Assembly: GCA_025455345.1 (NCBI GenBank) | Contig: JALOMS010000176.1 | Coordinates: forward strand, 1 to 8,270 | Source of the DNA: Thermoflexibacter sp. | Lineage (GTDB): Bacteria; Bacteroidota; Bacteroidia; Cytophagales; Thermoflexibacteraceae | Direction of reading: 5' to 3' | Length of the DNA stretch: 8,270 bases | In this document: one piece after another, positions 1 through 7,432 of the stretch | How the letters are laid out: each line of letters opens with the position of its first letter | Numbering within the stretch: the stretch's first letter is position 1 | The notes under the pieces: generated by a model | Database searches by the model: none | What the model saw: only the letters and a program-made list of their open reading frames with translations | What the model was told of the DNA's origin: nothing | Made by a program: the position numbers and the translations under genes

Positions 1-127
1 TGGTGGATTTTAGCGTTAAAAGTTTCATTATCAAATAAATCTAATAATCTTACTATTTTTGAAAACATGTAGTAAAAATTTAATTTTTAGATACTCAATC
101 CCCTTCATTTGACAAAATCAAGGAATA

Positions 128-135
128 CAAACATA
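128..135 (-). promoter_or_regulatory. Possible divergent -7 promoter element
   Basis: On the - strand, 135 to 128 reads TATGTTTG, an exact TAnnTTTG match. It could serve a gene leftward of the window whose start might be the ATG at 68. I find no TTTG at the right distance for a -33 element; the nearest, 149-146, is only 10 nt away. In sequence this AT-rich it may be a chance match. Confidence 0.25.
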
Positions 136-153
136 CAAAAATCCTCAAATTCA

Positions 154-183
154 TTTTATTATTGCTATAAAAAGCTAATTTTG
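154..183 (+). promoter_or_regulatory. Putative Bacteroidota promoter for the TMTC-like operon
   Basis: TAATTTTG at 176-183 exactly matches the -7 consensus TAnnTTTG used by the primary sigma factor of Bacteroidota. The -33 position is only T-rich (TTTT at 154-157, 18 nt upstream), not a clean TTTG. Transcription would begin near 190, leaving a leader of about 30 nt before the ATG at 219. That spacing is sensible, but the weak -33 and the AT-rich background keep confidence moderate. Confidence 0.45.
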
Positions 184-218
184 GAACATAAAAGCAAATA
201 GAATATTTGAACCTGGTA

Positions 219-1985
219 ATGAATAAAAAACATAAAGCAATCCAAAAAACTACCCATCTTTCGCCCCAACCTATTTTATTGAACTTAGATTGGAAGTATG
301 TCATTTTATTGGTATTGATAGGAAGTATAGTATGGCATCCTGTGTTAAAAAATGCTTTTGTAAATTGGGATGACGGGGAATACTTAGTAAAAAATTTGGT
401 AGTACAAAAGCCTTTCCTTTCTAATTTTTGGGAATTGGTTACTTATAAAATTAATAACTTCCATGTTCCACTTACACTGCTTTCTTTTCATATAGAATTT
501 GCTATTTTTGGATTAAAACCCTTTCCTTACCATCTGAATAATCTCTTGATACATTTAGCCAATGTAGTTTTAGTTTATTATTTAGCCAAGCGTTTAATAT
601 CCAATTACCAAAGTCAAATAACAGAGAATAAGCCAATTAATATGCAACTATTTGGTTTTATTGTTGCCTTAGTCTTTGCTGTACACCCCATGAATGTCGA
701 GTCAGTAGCTTGGATTACAGAGCGGAAAGACTTACTCTCTACTTTTTTTCTACTTCTCTCTATAAATTATTACTTGTCAGCTTTTTACCATTCACAAAAT
801 ATCCTCCAAAGCAAAAATTATTGGTTAGCTTTTTTATGTTTTATTTTGTCTTTATTAGCAAAGCCACAAGCTATATTCTTACCTATTATCCTACTATTGA
901 TTGATTATTTCTTAGGCGTGAAAAAAGTAAAGTTATCTATATTACAAAAAATTCCTTTTTTCTTAATTAGCTTATTAGTAGGCATTTATCTCTTAACCAA
1001 TGTAGGTACGAAAGTCTTAGCTTATTTGCCTACTTATAGCTTTTTTGACCGTATATTATTCTCTTTCTACCAGTTAGCCCTATATATTTTCAAATTCTTT
1101 TTTCCTATCAAGCTATCTGCCTATTATGCCTATCCTGACAGCAATGCTATCCCCATACTCTATTACATCATTCCATTTGTTTGGATTGGTCTAATTGCCC
1201 TCATTTATTGGAAATTTAGGACAAATAGACTAATCATTTTTGGCTCTTTATTCTATTTGTTCAATGTCATAATGTTTATGCAGATATTCAGTGCCAATAC
1301 TTCTCTTGCTTACGAAAGGTTTAATTATCTTGCTTATTTTGGCTTATATTTGATAGGAGTTTATTATATATTTCATATCTCTACTTGGCAGTACACTTGG
1401 ATAGTTTTCTCCTTGTATATGAGTATTTTATGTCTTATGACTTTCCAACGTACTCAAATATGGAAAGATGATAAAAGTCTTTTTACAGACATGATTCAAA
1501 AAAATCCAAGTGATTTTGAAATGCAAAAAATAGCTGCCAAAAGTTTAGGCGAATACGCCAATACGCATAATGATTTCCAAGAGGCTATTGTACAATATGG
1601 CAAACTGATAGCATTAGATGCAAGTATTGCAGAGGGGCATTTGGGACGCGGCTTTGCCTACTCCAATACAGGAAACTTGTTAGGAGCTGTCCAAGATTTT
1701 TCTAATGCCCTCAAATGTAGGCTGTCTGACAGTGAAAAAATCAATATATTATTTAATCGAGGCACCTGCCTTATGGACTTAAAACAATTCCAATCTGCCA
1801 TTAATGATTATTCGGTAGTCATACAGTTCGCTCCTAATTCCATAGGAACATACCAAAATAGAGCTTTATGTTTTGAAAATTTAAAACAATATGATAAAGC
1901 CATAGCAGACTATCAGCAAATCATTAAGTTAGGTGGTGGTACGCAGGCTATCTACAATAGAATTCAAAAATTGCAAAATCTGTAA
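219..1985 (+). CDS. TMTC/PMT-like GT-C membrane glycosyltransferase with C-terminal TPRs (first paralogue)
   Basis: This 588-aa polytopic membrane protein has a soluble TPR tail. TM1 (about residues 27-43) is followed by NWDD (49-52), the acidic pair found in the first extracytoplasmic loop of GT-C enzymes. HPMNVESVAWITERKDLL (156-173) matches the conserved block of eukaryotic TMTC O-mannosyltransferases and their bacterial relatives (HP-x-x-x-E-x-V-A-x-I-x-x-R-x-D-L-L). Further membrane segments extend to about 410, and YERFNYLAYFGL (365-376) sits at the usual R-[FY]-x-Y-L position. Four TPRs cover about 441-575. By family, it would transfer a sugar from a polyprenyl-phosphate donor to a substrate on the periplasmic side; donor and acceptor are unknown. 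I chose ATG 219 over an in-frame TTG at 207 because the ATG is the stronger start codon; neither has a clear ribosome binding site. A paralogue follows after 6 nt. Confidence 0.85.
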   Translation: MNKKHKAIQKTTHLSPQPILLNLDWKYVILLVLIGSIVWHPVLKNAFVNWDDGEYLVKNLVVQKPFLSNFWELVTYKINNFHVPLTLLSFHIEFAIFGLKPFPYHLNNLLIHLANVVLVYYLAKRLISNYQSQITENKPINMQLFGFIVALVFAVHPMNVESVAWITERKDLLSTFFLLLSINYYLSAFYHSQNILQSKNYWLAFLCFILSLLAKPQAIFLPIILLLIDYFLGVKKVKLSILQKIPFFLISLLVGIYLLTNVGTKVLAYLPTYSFFDRILFSFYQLALYIFKFFFPIKLSAYYAYPDSNAIPILYYIIPFVWIGLIALIYWKFRTNRLIIFGSLFYLFNVIMFMQIFSANTSLAYERFNYLAYFGLYLIGVYYIFHISTWQYTWIVFSLYMSILCLMTFQRTQIWKDDKSLFTDMIQKNPSDFEMQKIAAKSLGEYANTHNDFQEAIVQYGKLIALDASIAEGHLGRGFAYSNTGNLLGAVQDFSNALKCRLSDSEKINILFNRGTCLMDLKQFQSAINDYSVVIQFAPNSIGTYQNRALCFENLKQYDKAIADYQQIIKLGGGTQAIYNRIQKLQNL

Positions 1986-1991
1986 TACTTT

Positions 1992-3719
1992 ATGAAAAGA
2001 GAACACTACCTACTTTTGGGCTTAGTTATAATAGTATTTGCTGTTATGTCCCCTGCCCTAAACAACGAATTTGTAAATTGGGACGATGAGGTATATATTA
2101 CTAAGAATGAAGTAATTAAGCAAGTACCATTTTCTAACTTAGAAGACATTTTCACTAAAAAAATCAATGGATTTAGTGTTCCATTTACTTTACTTTCTTT
2201 CCAAATAGAGCATTATTTATTTGGCTTAAATCCCCTTCCTTATCACCTTGCTAATTTATTATTACACTTACTTAATGTTGTTTTAGTTTATTTTTTTGTT
2301 AAAAAATTAGCTCTTGGTAGTAATTATTTAGCTCTTTTTGTAGCACTACTTTTTGGGATTCACCCCATGAATGTAGAATCCGTAGCTTGGGTTACAGAAC
2401 GCAAGGACTTGCTTTATTCCTTGTTTGCATTATTGAGTATAAATTATTATCAATCACTATCAAGCTATGATAAACGACTTTTTAATGACAAAAGATATTG
2501 GCTTTCTTTGCTATTTTTTGCCTTTTCTCTATTGTCAAAACCGCAGGCTATATTTTTACCCATGATTCTATTATTAATTGATTATGTGAGAGATATACCA
2601 AGTAACAATACTACCTTTTCTATTCAAGATTTAAAAAAGTTCTTACTGAAGCACTTGTTCTATAAAATCCCATATTTGGCGATAAGTATATCTACAGGGC
2701 TATATTTAGTATTTAATGTAGGGGCAAAAGTTTCTGATAAAACGCAGGATTATAGTTTCTTAGAAAAGTTGATTTTCTCTTTTTATCAAGTTGGCTTATA
2801 CCTAACTAAACTATTTTTTCCATTTTATCTCAATAATTTTTATGAGTATCCTCTCAAAAATGGAGATTTTTATCCTATCATATTTTACATCACACCCTTG
2901 ATTTTGATTGGGTTAGCAATATTATTTTTTTGGAAATTTAGAAATAATAAGATTGTCGTTTTTGGCTTATTGTTTTATTTTTTTAATATTTTTATCTTCC
3001 TTCAGGTATTTAGTGTAAATACAGCAATCGCCTACGAAAGATTTAATTATTTGGCATATATTGGTCTATTCCTAATCATTATCAGCTATTTACAGCAAAT
3101 AAAATTTAATGACATTTTAAAAATTGGTGCATTTGCCTACTTGCTTTTATTGGGCTTTTTATCTTTTCAAAGATGCAAAATCTGGCAAAATAATATTACG
3201 CTCTTTGCAGATATGGCAAAAAAAAATCCTAATGACATAGATGCCAATAAAATTGCACTCAAAAACCTTGGAGATGAATACATGACAAAAAAACAATATA
3301 CAGAGGCAATAGAAAAATATACGCAATCTCTTAGCAAAGACCCTCTATACGAACAAGCCTATTTGGGTAGAGCATACACTTTTTTCATTACACAAAGGTA
3401 TCGTGAAGCGATTACAGATTATAATAAGGCTTTAACATTGCCTAATATGACACAAGAAAATGTTTTACAAATACTTTTTAATAGAGGCACTTCTTTGATG
3501 AATTTGGGCAGTTATGATATTGCAGTGCAAGATTTTTCTAAAATTATCCAAATTAATCCTGCTTTTGTTGCCGCTTATTTGAATCGTGCATTTTGCTTTA
3601 TCAAATCAGAACAAATGGAAAATGGCAAAGCTGATTATGAAAAAGTATTACAATTAGACCCTAACAATGCAATCGCAATCAGACAGTTACAGCTTTTGAA
3701 AGAGCTAATAAAGAAATAG
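1992..3719 (+). CDS. TMTC/PMT-like GT-C membrane glycosyltransferase with C-terminal TPRs (second paralogue)
   Basis: This 575-aa protein repeats the architecture of the upstream gene and is clearly its paralogue. By eye more than half the residues match over the N-terminal half, for example FVNWDD, PFTLLSFQIE against PLTLLSFHIE, and the HPMNVESVAW block. The acidic pair is D31-D32, the conserved loop HPMNVESVAWVTERKDLL spans 124-141, and YERFNYLAYIGL is at 348-359. The N-terminus is shorter, starting almost directly with TM1. Four TPRs run from about 424 to 557 and are closer to consensus than those of the first copy, with A-x-L-x-R-A and LDPNNA-type turns. The 6-nt gap (TAA 1983-1985, ATG 1992) implies cotranscription. 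No motif is visibly lost, so both copies look active. Old tandem duplication is the simplest origin; the pair could act as partners, as yeast Pmt1/Pmt2 do, but that is inference. Confidence 0.85.
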   Translation: MKREHYLLLGLVIIVFAVMSPALNNEFVNWDDEVYITKNEVIKQVPFSNLEDIFTKKINGFSVPFTLLSFQIEHYLFGLNPLPYHLANLLLHLLNVVLVYFFVKKLALGSNYLALFVALLFGIHPMNVESVAWVTERKDLLYSLFALLSINYYQSLSSYDKRLFNDKRYWLSLLFFAFSLLSKPQAIFLPMILLLIDYVRDIPSNNTTFSIQDLKKFLLKHLFYKIPYLAISISTGLYLVFNVGAKVSDKTQDYSFLEKLIFSFYQVGLYLTKLFFPFYLNNFYEYPLKNGDFYPIIFYITPLILIGLAILFFWKFRNNKIVVFGLLFYFFNIFIFLQVFSVNTAIAYERFNYLAYIGLFLIIISYLQQIKFNDILKIGAFAYLLLLGFLSFQRCKIWQNNITLFADMAKKNPNDIDANKIALKNLGDEYMTKKQYTEAIEKYTQSLSKDPLYEQAYLGRAYTFFITQRYREAITDYNKALTLPNMTQENVLQILFNRGTSLMNLGSYDIAVQDFSKIIQINPAFVAAYLNRAFCFIKSEQMENGKADYEKVLQLDPNNAIAIRQLQLLKELIKK

Positions 3720-3746
3720 ATACTTACTTATTTGGCGAATTTTCTT

Positions 3747-3787
3747 GGGTGGAAAAGGGGTGGAAATGGCGGTGAAATTTGAAATTT
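3747..3787 (+). repeat. G-rich short tandem repeats in the spacer
   Basis: GGGTGGAAA occurs at 3747-3755 and again at 3758-3766, followed by a related GGCGGTGAAA at 3768-3777. Immediately after comes the heptamer GAAATTT twice in tandem (3774-3780 and 3781-3787). The block stands out from the surrounding AT-rich DNA because of its runs of G on the + strand. Function is unknown. Confidence 0.6.
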
Positions 3788-3815
3788 ACCAAAATAGATT
3801 GGAAAAATTGGGGTA

Positions 3816-3823
3816 TATTTTTG
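3816..3823 (+). promoter_or_regulatory. Possible -7 promoter element for ligA
   Basis: TATTTTTG at 3816-3823 matches TAnnTTTG exactly. A TTG lies at 3799-3801, but the 14-nt gap is shorter than the usual 19-21 nt, so the -33 element is poor. It would give ligA a leader of about 180 nt, which is long. A weaker match, TGTCTTTG at 3961-3968, is closer to the start codon and could be the real element. Confidence 0.35.
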
Positions 3824-4008
3824 TAAATTAGCAAGCCTAAAACTTTCTTAATAACTAATCTAAATAATTATACATAAATCCTTCTTTATCAATCATTAAG
3901 ATACTTTGAATGAAGAGATATTTCAATAAGCCTTTATGGGTATTTAATTAAATTTCTTCATGTCTTTGTGGTTCAATTAAAGAGAAGTCCAATATAAAAA
4001 ACTAACCA

Positions 4009-6048
4009 ATGACACCAGAACAAGCACAAAGCGAAATTGCTGTACTTTCTAAGAAAATCAATTATTACAACGAAAAATATTACCAAGAGCATATTTCGGA
4101 AATCTCTGATTACGAATTTGATATGCTCCTGAATAAACTCATTGACTTGGAAAAGCAGTTTCCCCAATTTGCACAGCCCGACTCCCCTACGCTTCGCGTG
4201 GGCGGTGGCATTACCAAAGAGTTTGTTACTGTTACCCACAAGCGACCAATGCTTTCATTGTCAAATACTTACAACGAACAAGATTTGAGAGATTTTGATG
4301 AAAGGATTAAAAAAGCACTGGGCGATGAGCCTTATGAGTACATCTGCGAACTCAAATTTGATGGGTTTGCCATGAGTTTGCACTACGACAATCAATTCTT
4401 GACCACAGCAGTTACCAGAGGCGATGGCGAACAGGGAGATGACGTTACTACTAACATCAAAACCATTAAAACTGTACCTTTAAAAGCTGATAATGAAGCA
4501 CTTTCTTCTAATTTTGAGGTGCGTGGCGAGGTGGTCATGCCGCATGAAAGTTTTGACAAAATCAATGACGAGATTGCCAAAGAAAATGAGCAAAGAGCGC
4601 AAGAAGGAAAGAAATTACTTACTTTTTTGGCAAACCCAAGAAATGCCGCTTCGGGTACGGTAAAAATGCAAGATTCTTCCGTAGTGGCAAAGAGAAATCT
4701 GATGTTTTATGGTTACGACTTTTTGGCTGATAATCAGATATTTAAAACCCATGAAGAATCATTACAAGCTCTGAAAAAAGCAAAATTTAATATTTCTTCG
4801 GACTACGAAAAGTGCAAGAACATAGATGAAGTCATCGACTATATTAACCGTTGGGAAAGCAAGCGTTACGACTTGCCTATGGACACAGACGGTATCGTGG
4901 TGAAAATCAATAGTTATGCTCAAAGGGAAACCCTTGGTTTTACCGCCAAAAGCCCGCGCTGGGCTATTGCCTACAAATATAAGGCTGAAGTTGCCACAAC
5001 TATCTTAGAATCAGTTACTTTTCAAGTAGGCAGAACGGGAGCAGTTACTCCTGTGGCAAACCTCAAACCTGTAAAATTGGCTGGAACTACCGTCAAGCGC
5101 GCTACGCTACACAATGCCAATGAGATAGTCCGATTAGACTTGCACGAAGGCGATACAGTTTTTGTGCAGAAGGCAGGGGAAATTATTCCCCAAATTACAG
5201 GGGTGGACTTGTCCAAAAGACCGCAAGGTGTTTTCCCTATCAAATTTGTAGAAAACTGCCCCGAATGTAACACCTTACTCATTCGCAAGGAGGGAGAAGT
5301 TGCCTTCATCTGCCCTAACGAAAAAGGCTGTCCACCACAAATCAAGGGGAAAATGGAACATTTCATCAGTCGGAAAGCGATGAACATAGACAGCTTGGGC
5401 GAAAAAACGGTGGAAACATTCTTTCAGGCGGGCATGGTAAAAACCGTAGCTGATTTGTACAAAATCAAGAAAGAAGACATTTTAAAATTAGAAGGTTTCA
5501 AGGAAACTTCTGCCACTAACATCTTAGCAGGAATTGAAAATTCTAAGCAAAAACCTTTTAAAAATGTACTTTTTGGCTTGGGAATCCGCTTTATTGGCGA
5601 AACAGTAGCAGAAAAATTGGCTAATTTCTTTAAAAATATAGAAAATTTACAAAAAGCAAGTTTGGAAGAACTGACCACTGCCCCTGAAATTGGGGAGAAA
5701 ATCGCCCAAAGCCTAATTGAATATTTCAAAGATGAGGATAATCTCAAACTCATAGAAGACCTCAAACAAGCAGGTCTGCAATTTACCGCCCAAGACGAAG
5801 ACAAACCACAGTTGTCCAACAAGTTAGAGGGAAAAACCTTCTTAGTATCAGGTACTTTTGCCAACTTTGAACGAGATGAAATCAAAGACGTGATAGAGGC
5901 GCACGGTGGCAAGGTGCTTTCTGGCGTTTCGGGCAAGCTGAATTACTTAATTGCAGGGGATAATGCAGGCGGTAGTAAGTTAGAAAAAGCGGAAAAGTTG
6001 GGAGTACAAGTGATTTCTGAAAATCAGTTTTTGGAAATGATAGGGTAA
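4009..6048 (+). CDS. ligA: NAD-dependent DNA ligase LigA
   Basis: LigA seals nicks in duplex DNA using NAD+ during replication and repair. All domains are present in its 679 aa (E. coli LigA has 671). The N-terminal Ia domain is followed by the adenylation domain with the lysine nucleophile K116 in KFDG (116-119), TRGDGEQGDDVT (136-147), RGE (172-174), NPRNAASG (209-216) and DGIVVK (294-299). Next come the OB fold and a Cys4 zinc finger (C417, C420, C435, C441), then helix-hairpin-helix repeats (about 450-575) and a C-terminal BRCT domain (about 604-679). The start ATG at 4009 has no Shine-Dalgarno, which is usual in this phylum. The gene is visibly richer in G+C than its neighbours. Its last 22 coding bases (6024-6045) recur exactly at 8015-8036, so its present end, MIG-stop, may be a recombination product; the downstream copy reads MIGNI-stop. 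The enzyme should be functional either way. Confidence 0.98.
   Translation: MTPEQAQSEIAVLSKKINYYNEKYYQEHISEISDYEFDMLLNKLIDLEKQFPQFAQPDSPTLRVGGGITKEFVTVTHKRPMLSLSNTYNEQDLRDFDERIKKALGDEPYEYICELKFDGFAMSLHYDNQFLTTAVTRGDGEQGDDVTTNIKTIKTVPLKADNEALSSNFEVRGEVVMPHESFDKINDEIAKENEQRAQEGKKLLTFLANPRNAASGTVKMQDSSVVAKRNLMFYGYDFLADNQIFKTHEESLQALKKAKFNISSDYEKCKNIDEVIDYINRWESKRYDLPMDTDGIVVKINSYAQRETLGFTAKSPRWAIAYKYKAEVATTILESVTFQVGRTGAVTPVANLKPVKLAGTTVKRATLHNANEIVRLDLHEGDTVFVQKAGEIIPQITGVDLSKRPQGVFPIKFVENCPECNTLLIRKEGEVAFICPNEKGCPPQIKGKMEHFISRKAMNIDSLGEKTVETFFQAGMVKTVADLYKIKKEDILKLEGFKETSATNILAGIENSKQKPFKNVLFGLGIRFIGETVAEKLANFFKNIENLQKASLEELTTAPEIGEKIAQSLIEYFKDEDNLKLIEDLKQAGLQFTAQDEDKPQLSNKLEGKTFLVSGTFANFERDEIKDVIEAHGGKVLSGVSGKLNYLIAGDNAGGSKLEKAEKLGVQVISENQFLEMIG
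6024..6045 (+). repeat. Left 22-bp direct repeat (att-like) at the ligA 3' end
   Basis: This is a perfect 22-bp match to 8015-8036, beginning TCAGTTTTTGG and ending GATAGGG. It covers the third base of ligA codon 672 through codon 679, directly before the TAA at 6046-6048. Identity stops abruptly on both sides: 6023 A against 8014 G, and 6046 T against 8037 A. It marks the left edge of the ATPase/HNH cassette. Confidence 0.93.
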
Positions 6049-6061
6049 AATGCTATGTTTG
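6030..6061 (+). promoter_or_regulatory. Bacteroidota promoter spanning the ligA/cassette junction
   Basis: TTTG at 6030-6033 and TATGTTTG at 6054-6061 are separated by exactly 20 nt, a near-ideal match to the Bacteroidota promoter TTTG-N19-21-TAnnTTTG. Transcription would start around 6068, between the two candidate starts of the ATPase gene (6050 and 6083). This favours ATG 6083, with a leader of about 15 nt. The -33 element lies within the left direct repeat (ligA coding sequence) and the -7 element within the cassette. Confidence 0.6.
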
Positions 6062-6082
6062 CGTAAAGAAAAATATAACTCC

Positions 6083-7432
6083 ATGAAAATCTGCAAAATA
6101 TACATCAAAGATTATTTACACTTCAAAGATTTTGAGTTAGACCTCAACAATCCTCATACAGGCGAGCCTTTGGAGAAAGTTTGTTTGATTGGCAGAAATG
6201 GAACAGGTAAGACTTTGTTTTTGAATTTGATAAATAAATTTTTATCAGGTGAAGATATTATTCCTTTAATGAATAAAGCAAATTATAGTCTAATCATTTT
6301 TAAAGTGTGTCTTGAAAGTCAAAAGTTTTATGTTACTTATCGTTCTTTAAATCAAGATTTTATATTGCTTGATGAGGCAGTAGAAAAGCATTTCAATTGG
6401 ACAAACCAATTATTGGAAGGAGGCTATAGTGAGAATTATGTTCTAAGACATATAATTAAAGATAAGAGTCTAATTAATAAAATTACTTTTCGTAATAAAT
6501 TTTCTAACTTACTCATTCATATTCCTTCTGAATCTTACCAAAATCTATCCAAATCCATTAATGATGTTCCTCAAACTAATCTAAATGAGGCACTTGCTTT
6601 GTTCAAAGATTTTCCTTTTAACCATGAAATTTCAGCCAATACCATTGGTCAATTTTGGAAATTATTGATTTTTTTAATCAAAAAAAGGCAAAATGAATGG
6701 GAGGAATTTCAAAATCAAAAAGGCAATCAAGACAAAACGGTAAGGCAACTCAAAGAGGAATTTGATGAAAAGAATCCCAAAATTTTAGAGAAAGTCGCAG
6801 AGCTTTGGAACAAAATTTTGGAAAAAGCAGGACTTGAATTTGACTATGAAAATGCCAGCAATCCTATCCAATTGAATGACAATTTGAAGGCTTATATCGT
6901 CCTTAAAGCAACTAAACAACCTATACAATACAATCAATTAAGCACAGGTATTCGCAATTTTATTTTCCAAGTAGGGCATATTTACTCATTGTATTTCAAT
7001 AGGAAAATAGAAAGAGGTTTCTTGCTCATAGACGAGCCAGAAAATAGCTTATTTCCTGATTTCCAATATGATTTGATTAGCATTTATCAGCAAATTATCC
7101 AAAATACACAATTATTTGTGGCTACACATAGCCCTATCATTGCGGCACAATTCGAACCTTATGAGCGAATTATCTTGGATTTTGATGAAAATGGGTGGGT
7201 CGTGAGCAGAAAAGGGAAAATGCCCACAGGGGACGACCCCAATGATATTTTGATAAAAGATTTTGGTGTTCGCAGTATTTTGGGAGAAAAAGGGGTAAAA
7301 AAGTGGGAGCGATACATTGAGTTACAGACACTTATTAAAGTGGAAAAAGACAAAGCGATTAAAAGTGAATTACTAAAAGAATATATGCAAATTGGTAACG
7401 AATACAATTTTAATCCCAATGCAGTTTCTTAG
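6083..7432 (+). CDS. ABC-type AAA ATPase, PtuA-like, of a two-gene defence system
   Basis: This is a 449-aa SMC/RecF-like ATPase of the kind paired with HNH nucleases. Visible motifs are the N-terminal strand-strand start (MKICKIYIKDYLHFKDFELD), Walker A GRNGTGKT (37-44), the ABC signature LSTGIRN (286-292), Walker B FLLIDEPE (313-320, with E318 as the likely catalytic base) and the H-loop ATHSP (347-351, H349). The short insert between Walker A and the signature includes a charged, probably helical stretch (about 200-250) rather than a long coiled coil. A C-terminal GDDPNDILIKDFGVRSIL block (383-400) resembles the tail of defence ATPases. An upstream in-frame ATG at 6050 would add 11 poorly conserved-looking residues and lies before the predicted transcription start, so 6083 is preferred. 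The gene overlaps the HNH gene by 14 nt. The family assignment is firm for the ATPase fold; the PtuA (Septu) role is inferred from pairing. Confidence 0.82.
   Translation: MKICKIYIKDYLHFKDFELDLNNPHTGEPLEKVCLIGRNGTGKTLFLNLINKFLSGEDIIPLMNKANYSLIIFKVCLESQKFYVTYRSLNQDFILLDEAVEKHFNWTNQLLEGGYSENYVLRHIIKDKSLINKITFRNKFSNLLIHIPSESYQNLSKSINDVPQTNLNEALALFKDFPFNHEISANTIGQFWKLLIFLIKKRQNEWEEFQNQKGNQDKTVRQLKEEFDEKNPKILEKVAELWNKILEKAGLEFDYENASNPIQLNDNLKAYIVLKATKQPIQYNQLSTGIRNFIFQVGHIYSLYFNRKIERGFLLIDEPENSLFPDFQYDLISIYQQIIQNTQLFVATHSPIIAAQFEPYERIILDFDENGWVVSRKGKMPTGDDPNDILIKDFGVRSILGEKGVKKWERYIELQTLIKVEKDKAIKSELLKEYMQIGNEYNFNPNAVS

Larger units (their letters stand above)
1..218. other. Window-edge region and spacer without an assignable gene
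   Basis: No gene can be assigned here with confidence. Three short reading frames touch the left edge. One + frame is open from base 1 to a TAG at 70-72, another + frame closes at a TAA at 36-38, and a - strand frame begins with ATG at 68 and runs off the edge (22 codons starting MFSKIVRLLDLF). Each is too short to judge by protein resemblance, so this could be the 3' end of a + strand gene or the 5' end of a divergent one. The stretch from about 73 to 218 is AT-rich and noncoding. It contains TAnnTTTG promoter-like elements on both strands (128-135 on -, 176-183 on +), which is weakly consistent with divergent transcription. I see no terminator hairpin or RNA gene. Confidence 0.5.
3720..4008. 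other. Intergenic spacer between the TMTC-like operon and ligA
   Basis: This 289-bp noncoding spacer is AT-rich except for a purine/G-rich block at about 3746-3773. It holds two direct repeats (3747-3766 and 3774-3787) and a TAnnTTTG element at 3816-3823. I could not find a convincing stem-loop followed by a T-run to terminate the upstream operon. The remainder (about 3824-4008) shows no gene or recognisable RNA. Confidence 0.6.

Noticed and set aside
95..304. Minus-strand open frame of 69 codons
   Set aside because: It overlaps the start of the first TMTC-like gene, has low-complexity aromatic-rich content and resembles no family.
3720..3790. Rho-independent terminator after the TMTC-like operon
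   Set aside because: No stable GC stem followed by a T-run; the AAATTT-type palindromes are too weak.
3973..4239. Minus-strand open frame opposite the ligA start
   Set aside because: It is antisense to conserved LigA domain Ia coding sequence; a shadow frame.
5022..5936. Two long minus-strand open frames (5022-5387 and 5424-5936)
   Set aside because: Both lie opposite conserved LigA zinc-finger and HhH/BRCT coding; Ser/Pro-rich translations typical of antisense shadows.
6050..6085. Upstream ATG at 6050 as the ATPase start
   Set aside because: It would precede the predicted transcription start near 6068 and adds 11 residues before a natural MKICKIYIKDY family-type start at 6083; read-through from ligA could still use it.
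7392..7418. TTG at 7392 as the HNH start
   Set aside because: Rare start codon and a longer overlap; ATG 7419 is in frame and sits at the normal distance from the first conserved block.
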